Below are positions 1 through 7,059 of a stretch of 13,551 nucleotides of DNA, piece by piece (positions within the stretch are counted from its first letter, which is position 1; the number at the start of each line of letters is the position of its first letter). The stretch comes from Arenicella sp. (GTDB lineage: Bacteria > Pseudomonadota > Gammaproteobacteria > Arenicellales > Arenicellaceae). The notes beneath the pieces are model-generated. The model had not been told where the DNA came from. It saw only the letters and a program-made list of their open reading frames with translations, and made no database searches. A program made the position numbers and the translations under genes. The stretch spans positions 1-13,551 of the forward strand of contig JAHHOC010000399.1 in the NCBI GenBank assembly GCA_018677115.1, in the 5' to 3' direction.

Positions 1-1843
1 GTACATAATCCATACCTATGACCCATTGGTAGCCAGGCGCATGCGCTTGCTCGCGACCAGCCAGGTTAAACGGTATGCCGTTGTCGCGGTCAGCATTGAT
101 ATGCTCAAAACTCAGGTAGTTGTCAAAGCGCGTGTCCAGCAGGCCAAGGCTTACAAACAAATTAATACGGTCACTGCCGGACCAATTCAATTCGACTTCC
201 AGCCCCGAGTTGCTGCCGCTACTGGCATTGTCAGTGAAATCGGCAAAGCTGCATGGGCATGGATCGCCGGCCTGGCCAGTGGCGATTGAAGTAACAAGTG
301 ATTGCTTGGTTTGAATGCTATCCCTGTCCTGATAAAACGCCACTGCCCGCAGTTGCAGGGCATCATCAAGAAACCCTGTTTTCATACCAATTTCATAGTT
401 GACCATGCTTTCAGTCTCAAATTTCCTCTGCGCGCCAGTAATCGAGGCATCCAGGTTAAAACCGCCCGGCTTGTAGCCACGCGATATGAGGCCGTAGTAA
501 TAGGCACCATCGCTGGCGCGATACTCTAGCGCGATTCTGCCACCCCACAGGTTTTCATCAGGATTGGCCTGTGCACCGTTGTTGTCGATGTAATCCAGCG
601 TCCGTTTCTCAACCCGCAGGCCGGTTGACAGCGACCACTGCGCAGCGAAGCTGACATCGACTTGCGAATAGAGCGCCGTATTGCGGGTATCTAGCTGGCT
701 GCTGAAATCCGTGTCGGAAAATGTGTATACGCGTTGCAGGTCAATGGATTGATCGCGATGATAAAAACCCGCCACCCACGAAACACTACTATCACCCTCG
801 CTGACCAGCCGCAGATCAATACTGCTGTTATCGTTCTCCCGCAGGTAGCTGTCTGTAGAAACGTAAAACCAATCGAAACCAAAAAGCTCGCTGTCGCACA
901 CGGTATTGTCACATATTGCTGGATGGCTCCAGTCTTCATCGTAACTGTACTCAAGGTCCGAGTTGGCTGTGCTGAGCGACGCTTCAAAGTCCATAGTTTC
1001 ATTAATCTCGTAAGTCGCATTGAGTGAGGCTGCTATCGTGTCCTGGCTGTCGCGGCCCGGTTTATCGGAGTAGGTCTGGCGAGTGTTGTCCAGGCTGAAG
1101 GCGTCATAGCCATTATCGATATCAGCGATGAAAAGTGCCACATCAACTTGCAGGGCATCAGTAAGCTGGCTGCTGTAGCGCGCACGGGCGCTGGTTTCAT
1201 TGATGTCGTTGGTGTCATCGCGCGCCAGCAATACGTTTTCAACGAAACCGTCATTCTGATAGTGATTAACCGCCAGTCGAAAAGCAGAAGATGAATCAAT
1301 CGGGCCCGATAAAGTGCCACCCAGTTGAAGCCCGCCGTAATCTTCGGCGGCAATAGACACCTTGCTGTAAAAGTCTTGAGTCGGGTCATTGGAAACGATA
1401 TTGATCAGGCCCGCCAGCGCATTGGCACCGTATAATGTGCCCTGCGGGCCGCGCAGTATTTCCACCTGTTTTACATCCAGCATGCTGGCAGCTGTCGCTA
1501 TGCCGGTCAGGTCGATACCGTCAACTATTACACCCACCGAATTAATTATCGGTTCCTGAAATTCACTGCGCTCGCCGATACCGCGTATTTGTACAAAGCG
1601 ACCACGCGAGGCACCGCTGGCATAATTGACGTTCGGTGCCAGGTTTAACAGGTCTTCCAGGTGTTGTGCCGAGCGGCGCTCAATTGCCAGTTGGTCCACC
1701 ACGCTGACACTGTTCGGCGTTTCCATAACCGAGGCTTCGGATAGCTCGGCGGTGACTACGATTTCTGTCAGCGGTGCGGCTGCAAGGCTGCTGTTGCCGA
1801 CTATCAGCGAGGCGAAAATTAGCAGGTTTCGGACATTGGTCAT
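1..1843 (-). CDS. TonB-dependent outer-membrane receptor, probably for thiamine or a precursor (3' end outside window)
   Basis: Reading the minus strand from the ATG at 1843 gives 614 open codons to the window edge, so the last barrel strands are missing. Visible parts in order: a signal peptide (about residues 1-22, ending SLAAA), a TonB-box-like EIVVTA at 27-32, and a plug domain (about 40-155) with QIRGIG, VDGID and the typical LRGPQGTLYGANALAGLINIVS stretch in two parts (130-140, 141-151). A beta-barrel rich in alternating aromatic residues follows, including SRGYKPGGFN at 454-463. Receptors of this family import scarce nutrients through the outer membrane with energy from TonB-ExbBD. The TPP riboswitch in the leader points to thiamine or a thiamine moiety as cargo; TPP-controlled TonB receptors have been predicted in proteobacteria by comparative genomics. 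Cys311/Cys316 and Cys529/Cys531 are in probable surface loops. The family is certain; the substrate is inferred only from the leader. Confidence 0.93.
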   Translation of the reverse strand, partial: MTNVRNLLIFASLIVGNSSLAAAPLTEIVVTAELSEASVMETPNSVSVVDQLAIERRSAQHLEDLLNLAPNVNYASGASRGRFVQIRGIGERSEFQEPIINSVGVIVDGIDLTGIATAASMLDVKQVEILRGPQGTLYGANALAGLINIVSNDPTQDFYSKVSIAAEDYGGLQLGGTLSGPIDSSSAFRLAVNHYQNDGFVENVLLARDDTNDINETSARARYSSQLTDALQVDVALFIADIDNGYDAFSLDNTRQTYSDKPGRDSQDTIAASLNATYEINETMDFEASLSTANSDLEYSYDEDWSHPAICDNTVCDSELFGFDWFYVSTDSYLRENDNSSIDLRLVSEGDSSVSWVAGFYHRDQSIDLQRVYTFSDTDFSSQLDTRNTALYSQVDVSFAAQWSLSTGLRVEKRTLDYIDNNGAQANPDENLWGGRIALEYRASDGAYYYGLISRGYKPGGFNLDASITGAQRKFETESMVNYEIGMKTGFLDDALQLRAVAFYQDRDSIQTKQSLVTSIATGQAGDPCPCSFADFTDNASSGSNSGLEVELNWSGSDRINLFVSLGLLDTRFDNYLSFEHINADRDNGIPFNLAGREQAHAPGYQWVIGMDYV

Positions 1844-1846
1844 GCT

Positions 1847-1876
1847 GGTCTCTTTGCTTAATGTGTCAAAAAGACC
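1847..1876 (-). promoter_or_regulatory. Hairpin burying the ribosome binding site (putative riboswitch expression platform)
   Basis: On the minus strand GGTCTTTTTG (1876-1867) can pair over its whole length with CAAAGAGACC (1856-1847). This gives 10 pairs, one of them G-U, with a 10-base loop. The second arm contains the only Shine-Dalgarno-like stretch (AAAGAGA) before the ATG at 1843, so folding would block translation. Just upstream, CCTACCGG (1883-1876) can pair with the aptamer's 3' strand CCGG-C-GTAGG (1920-1911), leaving one base bulged. That helix shares base 1876 with the hairpin, so the two may compete. This fits a translational OFF switch by TPP. The pairings are seen in the sequence; the switching mechanism is inferred. 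Confidence 0.6.
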
Positions 1877-1902
1877 CGGTAGGCGTGAATGGTGTAGAAA
1901 AT

Positions 1903-1990
1903 CTCCCATCCCTACGCCGGTATTAACCGGATCAGGTTCTTGGGGTTCGGGATAATCCGTCTCAGGTGAACAGTCACCACCCCCTGGGTG
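1903..1990 (-). promoter_or_regulatory. TPP riboswitch aptamer (THI box)
   Basis: The minus strand carries the conserved THI-box blocks in order. First comes a GGGGGTG segment after a P1 strand (CACCCA, 1990-1985). Next are a short P3 hairpin GGTGA-ACTGT-TCACC (1978-1965 region) and CTGAGA (1965-1960). The strongly conserved ACCTGATCCGGTTAAT then ACCGGCGTAGGGA block spans 1937-1909, and the closing P1 strand TGGGAG is at 1908-1903. These bases form the pyrimidine and pyrophosphate binding pockets of the TPP aptamer. It lies 59 bases upstream of the receptor ATG on the same strand, so it should make receptor synthesis respond to cellular thiamine pyrophosphate. A weak -10-like TAAAAT (2016-2011, minus) could start this transcript, but I see no good -35 element. 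Confidence 0.95.
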
Positions 1991-2040
1991 CCTCTTGTTG
2001 AAGCAGGATGATTTTACCACATTGATGACGGCCATTTACC

Positions 2041-2046
2041 TATAAT
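2041..2046 (+). promoter_or_regulatory. Possible -10 element of the LysE-family gene
   Basis: A perfect TATAAT lies only six bases before the ATG at 2053. Transcription would then start at or next to the start codon, giving a leaderless or nearly leaderless mRNA, in keeping with the missing Shine-Dalgarno sequence. No acceptable -35 hexamer sits 16-18 bases upstream; the nearest, TTGATG at 2022-2027, is 13 bases away. The match could be chance. Confidence 0.3.
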
Positions 2047-2052
2047 GCTGGC

Positions 2053-2673
2053 ATGAATGAGTATGCCTTTTTGTTCGCCATCGCCGGGGTTCTGCTGGTC
2101 GGGGCAATGAGTCCGGGCCCGAGCTTTCTGGTGGTGGCCAGAAACTCGTTATCGCGCAGCCGGGCACATGGCGTGGCGACTGCTGTGGGCACCGGCCTCG
2201 GTGTTGCCATCTTTGCCGTTCTGGCAAGCTTTGGGGTGACTGCTCTCATCGAGCGGGTGCCTGATGCCTACCTGCTTTTCAAAATTTTTGGAGGGGTATA
2301 CCTGCTGTATATTGCGCTACGGATTTTCCTTGCCGCCAAGCAACCGCTACTGGCGGAGGGCGAGTCATCGGCAAAAAAACTGAGCCTGTACAGTTCATTT
2401 TTCACCGGGCTGGTGACACAGGCGAGTAACCCTAAAACCGCACTGGTTATTGCCGGCATATTTGCTGCATTCGTGCCCGCCAGTCCTCCGGCTAACACTG
2501 TGTGGCTGGTTGCAGCGATCGCCTTTACGATAGATTTCAGCTGGTATGCGCTGGTTGCACTATTGTTGTCCGGCGGCCGGTCGAGAGGTGCCTACCAGCG
2601 TTGGAAGACAGTTTTTGACAGCACCGCAGCGATTTTTTTAGCAGCGGTTGGCATTAGACTGCTTTATCAATAG
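2053..2673 (+). CDS. LysE/RhtB-family amino acid or metabolite exporter
   Basis: This 206-residue inner-membrane protein has the usual length and layout of the LysE/RhtB family. About six hydrophobic segments lie near 4-26, 40-62, 68-85, 118-142, 148-172 and 186-205. Segment 1 ends in the family signature [14 protein letters not shown] (20-33), followed by the conserved glycine-rich [12 protein letters not shown] (39-50). Such proteins export amino acids or related compounds using the proton gradient; the substrate cannot be read from sequence. The ATG at 2053 is chosen because the next in-frame ATG (2107) would cut away the first membrane segment. No Shine-Dalgarno sequence precedes it. It is divergent from the TPP-controlled receptor, across 209 bases, and convergent with purH. 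A link to thiamine is possible but unsupported. Confidence 0.88.
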   Translation: MNEYAFLFAIAGVLLVGAMSPGPSFLVVARNSLSRSRAHGVATAVGTGLGVAIFAVLASFGVTALIERVPDAYLLFKIFGGVYLLYIALRIFLAAKQPLLAEGESSAKKLSLYSSFFTGLVTQASNPKTALVIAGIFAAFVPASPPANTVWLVAAIAFTIDFSWYALVALLLSGGRSRGAYQRWKTVFDSTAAIFLAAVGIRLLYQ

Positions 2674-2799
2674 TGCCCTGAGTGCGCACACAATTGGAAT
2701 CACATACACACTACTGCGGCCAGGCATTAGGTTGATAAAACTCAATGCGTTGCTTATACAGTTTGCACGGCGGTCGGCTGCTCAAAAATCGGCACGCAA

Positions 2800-4365
2800 T
2801 CAGTGCCTGAAATGCCGCATGCCAGTAAATACCATGGCCATGCCGTGCTCGTCTGCGGCGGCAATCACTTCTTCGTCACGCATTGAACCGCCGGGTTGGA
2901 TGACCGCCGAAATGCCGGCCTCAGCAGCATTGTCGATGCCATCACGGAACGGGAAAAAAGCATCCGATGCCATTACTGCATCTTTAACTTGCAACCCGGC
3001 ATGTTCAGCTTTGATGCCGGCAATGCGTGCCGAGTTAATCCTGCTCATCTGACCCGCACCAACGCCGATGGTCATCTGGTTGGATGCGTAAATGATCGCG
3101 TTGGATTTTACAAACTTGGCAACTTTCCAGGCAAACTCCAGATCAGCCAGTTGCTGATTTGTGGGTTGCACCTGACTCACTACCTCGAGTTTTTCGGTTA
3201 ATGGCAGGTCATTGTCCTGCAGCAACAAACCTCCGGTAACTCTCTTGTATTCCAGCAGGTTATGGGAATTTTCCGTCCAGTAACCGCATTGCAACAGCCG
3301 CACATTCTTTTTTTCCTGCACTGCGGTTTTTGCACCTTCACTCACATGCGGCGCAATGATCACCTCAACGAATTGCTGTTCAACAATCAAAGCTGCGGTG
3401 TCAGCATCGAGTTCCTGGTTAAATGCAATAATCCCGCCAAATGCCGACTCCGGATCGGTTGAGAAGGCTTTCTCATATGCCTCTCGCAAAGATGCGGCAA
3501 CTGCCACACCACACGGGTTGGCGTGCTTGACAATCACGCAGGCCGGAGCGCCATCAAATTGTTTCACGCACTCTAGAGCCGCGTCGGTGTCTGCAATGTT
3601 GTTGTATGACAACTCCTTGCCCTGAATCTGGGTGGCCGAAGCGATGCCGACTGGCGGTGAGTCTTCAACGTAAAATGCTGCTCGTTGATGCGGGTTTTCA
3701 CCATAACGCATGGTCTGACGGTGCTCGAATTGCACATTGAACGTGCTGGCAAAATCTTTCTTGCTGCCGTCTTCTGCCAGCAGTCCCAGATGATTGGCAA
3801 TGGCACCGTCATATTGTGCGGTGTGCTCGAAAGCCTTGGTCGCCAGACGAAATCGCGTCTGGTAAGGAATCCCGTCGCTGTTAATCTCGTCAAGCAAGGA
3901 TTGATAATCGGCGGTGTCGACTACTATAGCAACGTCTCTGTGATTTTTTGCGGCCGAACGCACCATGGCAGGCCCACCGATATCGATATTTTCGATGGCA
4001 GTTGGCAGGTCGCAGTCAGGATCAGCGACAGTTTGCTGAAACGGATACAGATTAACTACCACCATGTCTATCTGGTCAATTCCATGTGCTTGCATAACTG
4101 CATCATCAGTGACCCGCCGGCCCAGAATTCCGCCATGTACCTTGGGGTGTAATGTCTTGACCCGTCCATCCATCATTTCCGGAAAACCGGTGTAGGAAGA
4201 CACCTCGGTCACTTCAATGCCCTCGGCGCTTAGCAACGCTGCTGTGCCCCCGGTGGACAGGATGTGAACTCCATTTGCTTCTAACCCGCGGGCAAATTCC
4301 ACAATACCGGATTTGTCTGACACACTGATTAATGCCCGCAGCGGCTTCAAGTTGGACTTTGCCAT
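2800..4365 (-). CDS. purH: Bifunctional AICAR formyltransferase / IMP cyclohydrolase
   Basis: PurH catalyses the last two steps of purine synthesis in the cytoplasm: formylation of AICAR with 10-formyl-tetrahydrofolate, then ring closure to IMP. The 521 residues match the normal family length. The N-terminal cyclohydrolase domain (about 1-200) shows [10 protein letters not shown] (11-20), [11 protein letters not shown] (35-45) and [16 protein letters not shown] (66-81). The C-terminal transformylase domain shows MRYGENPHQ (219-227) and the catalytic Lys280-His281 in VKHANPCG, then [16 protein letters not shown]. It starts at the ATG at 4365, 52 bases after fis, with only a weak GAGA stretch upstream. 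It is probably the last gene of dusB-fis-purH. purD, which often follows purH in gammaproteobacteria, is absent here; a convergent exporter gene lies there instead. Confidence 0.97.
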   Translation of the reverse strand: MAKSNLKPLRALISVSDKSGIVEFARGLEANGVHILSTGGTAALLSAEGIEVTEVSSYTGFPEMMDGRVKTLHPKVHGGILGRRVTDDAVMQAHGIDQIDMVVVNLYPFQQTVADPDCDLPTAIENIDIGGPAMVRSAAKNHRDVAIVVDTADYQSLLDEINSDGIPYQTRFRLATKAFEHTAQYDGAIANHLGLLAEDGSKKDFASTFNVQFEHRQTMRYGENPHQRAAFYVEDSPPVGIASATQIQGKELSYNNIADTDAALECVKQFDGAPACVIVKHANPCGVAVAASLREAYEKAFSTDPESAFGGIIAFNQELDADTAALIVEQQFVEVIIAPHVSEGAKTAVQEKKNVRLLQCGYWTENSHNLLEYKRVTGGLLLQDNDLPLTEKLEVVSQVQPTNQQLADLEFAWKVAKFVKSNAIIYASNQMTIGVGAGQMSRINSARIAGIKAEHAGLQVKDAVMASDAFFPFRDGIDNAAEAGISAVIQPGGSMRDEEVIAAADEHGMAMVFTGMRHFRH

Positions 4366-4417
4366 CGTATTACTGGTCTCGAATTGTTAAATAGATCGCG
4401 ATTAATGGTTCTGTAAA

Positions 4418-4654
4418 TCAGCTTAACCCATAGGTTTTAAGCTTTTTTCGCAAGGTGTTGCGATTGATGCCGAGCATTTCTGCAGCGCGGGTCTGATTGC
4501 CCTCTACGCGGTCCATAACGACTTCCAAAAATGGTTTCTCCACTTCAGCAATAAAGAAACTGTGTAAATTTTTCGGCTGCAGACCTTTCAAATCATCGAA
4601 ATACTGTTGCATTGATTGAGTCACACAGACAGCAAGTGGGTCTTTCTTCTTCAT
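4418..4654 (-). CDS. fis: Nucleoid-associated DNA-binding protein Fis (short form)
   Basis: Fis is a homodimer that bends DNA and adjusts transcription of rRNA and many growth-linked genes. The 78 residues align with the core of enterobacterial Fis: SMQQYFDDL (14-22), an IAEVEKPFLEVVM helix (35-47), and the helix-turn-helix GNQTRAAEMLGINRNTLRKKL (about 52-72). The protein is about 20 residues shorter than the 98-residue E. coli form and lacks the N-terminal beta-hairpin arm that contacts Hin/Gin-type recombinases. In length it resembles betaproteobacterial Fis. The ATG at 4654 is the only plausible start: upstream the frame runs back into dusB without another ATG nearby. The 25 bases between dusB and fis are purine-rich with no Shine-Dalgarno sequence. 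Position after dusB is the classical arrangement. Confidence 0.96.
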   Translation of the reverse strand: MKKKDPLAVCVTQSMQQYFDDLKGLQPKNLHSFFIAEVEKPFLEVVMDRVEGNQTRAAEMLGINRNTLRKKLKTYGLS

Positions 4655-4679
4655 GGATACTGTTTTGGTTGTTATTTTT

Positions 4680-5675
4680 TTACGCGGCCAAGGCCGAATT
4701 GGTAGTTAGATTGTGGGATAAAAATTGTTGCAGCAGGGACAGTTGTTGAAACGGATCCTCGGTGGTGGTTAGCTCGGCTCGCTGCAGCGCATCCATGGGT
4801 TGTTCCCAGTGCTGCAAATACCATTTTATGTGTTTACGCGCCAGTTTGACCCCCAGCCGGTTGCCATAGAAGCGGTGTACTTCCTGCAGGTGTGCCAATA
4901 TCGTAGTGGCGCGCGCTGCAGCGTTCGGCTTGGCGAGGTGTTTTCCGTCATTGAGATATGCGGCAATCTGCGCGAATAACCATGGTCGGCCCTGCGCAGC
5001 GCGACCCACCATCACCGCATCAGCATTGGTATATTGCATCACCTGCAGGGCCTTTTCAGGGCTATCGATATCTCCATTGGCCACTACAGGAATGCTCACC
5101 GCATTTTTAATCTGCGCAATGGTGTCGTACTCGATCTCGCCGACAAAACGGCATTGACGGGTGCGGCCATGCACGGTAATCGCCTGCACTCCGGCATCTT
5201 CGGCAATAGTGGCAATACGAACACCATTACGATTTTGTGGATTCGTACCGGTGCGTATCTTTACTGTCACCGGCACATCTACCGCTGCCACGGTTGTTTT
5301 CAGTATCTGTTCAACCAGCGGCTCGTTTTCCAGCAATGCTGAGCCGGCAGCTTTCTTGCAGACTTTTTTGGCCGGGCAGCCCATGTTGATATCGATAATC
5401 TGCGCGCCCTTTTCAACATTGTATCTGGCCGCCGCTGCCAAATTCTCAGGGTCGGTGCCGACGATTTGAACAACAACCGGTTCAGGTTCACCGGACAGAT
5501 CAGAGCGGAACAGGGTCTTGGCGGAATGACGTAAATCAGCGCGACTGGTGACCATTTCTGAAACCACCATGCCGGCCCCATGCTCACGGCAGACATGTCG
5601 ATAAGGTTTATCGCTGACGCCGGCCATCGGGGCGGCTATAACAGGGTTGGCTATTTGGTAGGAACCGATTTTCAT
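4680..5675 (-). CDS. dusB: tRNA-dihydrouridine synthase B
   Basis: DusB is an FMN-dependent enzyme that reduces a uridine in the D-loop of tRNAs to dihydrouridine, using NADPH. From the chosen ATG it has 331 residues, close to the E. coli length. The TIM-barrel shows the N-terminal IAAPMAGVSDKPYR (13-26), the catalytic Cys100 in DINMGCPAKKVCKKAAGSAL (95-114), KIRTG (139-143), HGRTR (169-173), NGDI (200-203) and the FMN-phosphate site GRAAQGRPW (224-232). An in-frame TTG at 5783 lies at the edge of the upstream terminator's T-run, ahead of the promoter, so it is rejected. The ATG at 5675 gives the usual MKIGSYQ beginning and has AAGG just before it. First gene of the dusB-fis-purH unit; fis starts 25 bases after its stop. 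Confidence 0.95.
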   Translation of the reverse strand: MKIGSYQIANPVIAAPMAGVSDKPYRHVCREHGAGMVVSEMVTSRADLRHSAKTLFRSDLSGEPEPVVVQIVGTDPENLAAAARYNVEKGAQIIDINMGCPAKKVCKKAAGSALLENEPLVEQILKTTVAAVDVPVTVKIRTGTNPQNRNGVRIATIAEDAGVQAITVHGRTRQCRFVGEIEYDTIAQIKNAVSIPVVANGDIDSPEKALQVMQYTNADAVMVGRAAQGRPWLFAQIAAYLNDGKHLAKPNAAARATTILAHLQEVHRFYGNRLGVKLARKHIKWYLQHWEQPMDALQRAELTTTEDPFQQLSLLQQFLSHNLTTNSALAA

Positions 5676-5730
5676 AGCCTTGTGTTGAATTAGAGCTCCG
5701 TTATCTGGATGTGCGGGATCAGGACGGCAA

Positions 5731-5759
5731 ATGATACCGATGAGCGGTCGGCTGGTAAA
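5731..5759 (-). promoter_or_regulatory. Predicted sigma70 promoter of dusB-fis-purH
   Basis: On the minus strand TTTACC (-35, 5759-5754) and TATCAT (-10, 5736-5731) are separated by exactly 17 bases. They match four and five of the six consensus bases. The start would fall near 5724, after a moderately GC-rich TTGCCG stretch, leaving a leader of about 50 bases before the dusB ATG. The promoter is just downstream of the terminator that closes the preceding operon, as expected for a separate unit. In E. coli the dusB-fis promoter is also directly upstream of dusB and is strongly growth-rate controlled. Confidence 0.65.
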
Positions 5760-5781
5760 GAAGTGATCAATAATTTCCAGC

Positions 5782-5821
5782 AAAAATGCACGGTTTTAGT
5801 CCACGCCGGATAAAACCGTAC
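5782..5821 (-). terminator. Intrinsic terminator after the DUF3426 gene
   Basis: On the minus strand GTACGGTTTTA (5821-5811) pairs with TAAAACCGTGC (5798-5788). This makes an 11-pair stem with one G-U pair and a 12-base loop, followed by A and five T residues (5786-5782). It starts 16 bases after the stop codon at 5838. It should end the dsbD-tlpA-prmA-DUF3426 transcript and insulate dusB. Confidence 0.8.
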
Positions 5822-5837
5822 GGAGTGATGGCCGTAT

Positions 5838-7049
5838 TTACTTATCCAGCAATTTGAGTTCGTAACCGGTCACCTGTTCCGGAAAGGTCAGCAGCTCAAT
5901 AGTCACTGGTTTTAATTCGCGCGGGCCGATCTTATTCAACGTGTCATTTTTGTATATGTAGTCTTCAGGCATAAGTGCCCGGCGCGCAACCAATTGGCCG
6001 TTTCGATCGGTCAAAGACAGTTCCAACCATGGTAACGGCTGCGATATATCAGAGCGGTTGGCGATATTGACTTTAAGCAGAGTCGTCGAAGATCGGGTCG
6101 GATGAGGACTGGTTCGCGCTGACACCAGTTCCAGCCCCGGCAGATCGCGCCGGACCGGAAGTTCAGTGTCGAACCGTTTGCTCAATTGGGTTTCCAGTGG
6201 CTTGATCACCGGTTCGGCAAGCCTTATCAGTTTTTCCGGAATTTGCATATTGGCTGAAATCGGCAATGCCTGACGCAACCAGAGCTGGTAGACAAGCGCC
6301 GCGCCAAGCAACAATACGATTAACAGCAGTAGCGGAATACCTACCCAGCTGCGCCATTGGCTGCGTTTGGACGGTTCACGGAATATTGAATCCTCAGGTT
6401 CCTCATGCATTTGCTCCTGGTCTGGCAACTCACCCTCGGCGGTGGACAGTAGCTTGTCATCTATCAGCTGGTCGACCTCGTCAACCTGTTCAATTAAGGC
6501 ATCTGATTGTTTATCTTGTTGTGGCTCCTCAATCTTCAGCTCAGTGGCTTCGGGTTCAGTGGCTTCAGGTTCGGGGTGTTCGGGTTCAGGTGGTTCGGCC
6601 TCCAGTGGGTCCGTGCCGGTTGCCGGGTGACGATCAAAGTCAGATTCAGCAACAGTGGGTGGGCCGGTTTCCTGCGATGAGAATGGGTAGCCCTTTAATT
6701 CGTATTCAACAGAATCTTCATCATCAAAGCTGGCGGGACCTTCATCGTCATCCATATCAATGCTCAGTTCTGATTGGATGTTACCCTCTACATTGAAATC
6801 GTACTCTGCCTCACGAGCTTCGCGGCTGACAATCTCGTCGAGCGAAGGAACATCTTCGTGCTGCGGCTTTGAGATGGGCTCAATCGACAGATCTTCAGGA
6901 TCCAATTGCGCGGCCTCTTGCTCTTCCATTAATACTGCTGAAAACCGTTCATGGCAGGTCCCGCAGCGGACATTGCCCTGCGTTTCCCGATATTGCCTGT
7001 CACTTATCTTATAGACAGTAAAACAGTGTGGACATTGTGTGGTTGCCAC
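5838..7049 (-). CDS. Zinc-ribbon (MJ0042-type) and DUF3426 membrane protein
   Basis: This 403-residue protein has three parts. The N-terminal zinc ribbon has two CxxC pairs (Cys6/Cys9 and Cys29/Cys32) in the MJ0042 pattern. A long acidic, proline/glutamate-rich linker runs from about 40 to 230. One membrane segment (about 236-256, IPLLLLIVLLLGAALVYQLW) precedes a C-terminal DUF3426 domain, probably periplasmic, with VNIANRSDISQPLPWLELSL and PEDYI. The function of the family is unknown. The frame extends to a TTG at 7085 inside prmA, but I chose the GTG at 7049: it is preceded by GAGGAA at good spacing, gives the usual short lead to TQCPHC, and sits ten bases after the prmA stop. Genes of this type commonly lie between prmA and dusB in gammaproteobacteria. 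Confidence 0.85.
   Translation of the reverse strand: MATTQCPHCFTVYKISDRQYRETQGNVRCGTCHERFSAVLMEEQEAAQLDPEDLSIEPISKPQHEDVPSLDEIVSREAREAEYDFNVEGNIQSELSIDMDDDEGPASFDDEDSVEYELKGYPFSSQETGPPTVAESDFDRHPATGTDPLEAEPPEPEHPEPEATEPEATELKIEEPQQDKQSDALIEQVDEVDQLIDDKLLSTAEGELPDQEQMHEEPEDSIFREPSKRSQWRSWVGIPLLLLIVLLLGAALVYQLWLRQALPISANMQIPEKLIRLAEPVIKPLETQLSKRFDTELPVRRDLPGLELVSARTSPHPTRSSTTLLKVNIANRSDISQPLPWLELSLTDRNGQLVARRALMPEDYIYKNDTLNKIGPRELKPVTIELLTFPEQVTGYELKLLDK
6541..6570. repeat. Two tandem 15-base units in the acidic linker
   Basis: TCAGTGGCTTCGGGT is followed directly by TCAGTGGCTTCAGGT, with one difference, then by further degenerate copies to about 6600. On the coding strand these give the repeated TEPEA/PEPE stretch of the DUF3426 protein linker. 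This is the usual mark of slippage in a low-complexity spacer. Confidence 0.75.
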
Positions 7050-7059
7050 CAGTTCCTCG

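Noticed and set aside
1871..1920. The aptamer-overlapping helix followed by TCTTTTT as an intrinsic terminator
   Set aside because: The loop would be 27 bases and TPP binding would prevent, not favour, its formation. The ribosome-site hairpin explains the same T-run better.
26..1955. Several plus-strand and alternative minus-strand open frames (for example 26-289, 734-1027, 1033-1389, 1626-1955)
   Set aside because: They lie in other frames of the TonB receptor gene, whose continuous minus-strand frame has full family motifs.
2682..2689. GTGCGCAC palindrome between lysE and purH as a terminator
   Set aside because: No loop and no T-run on either strand; probably chance.
5676..5783. TTG start at 5783 giving a 367-residue DusB
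   Set aside because: The TTG lies at the edge of the terminator T-run and ahead of the predicted promoter. The extra 36 residues do not resemble DusB, while the ATG at 5675 gives the normal beginning.
6367..6630. Serine-rich plus-strand open frame
   Set aside because: It is the antisense of the acidic, repeat-rich linker of the DUF3426 protein and shows no start signal or domain.
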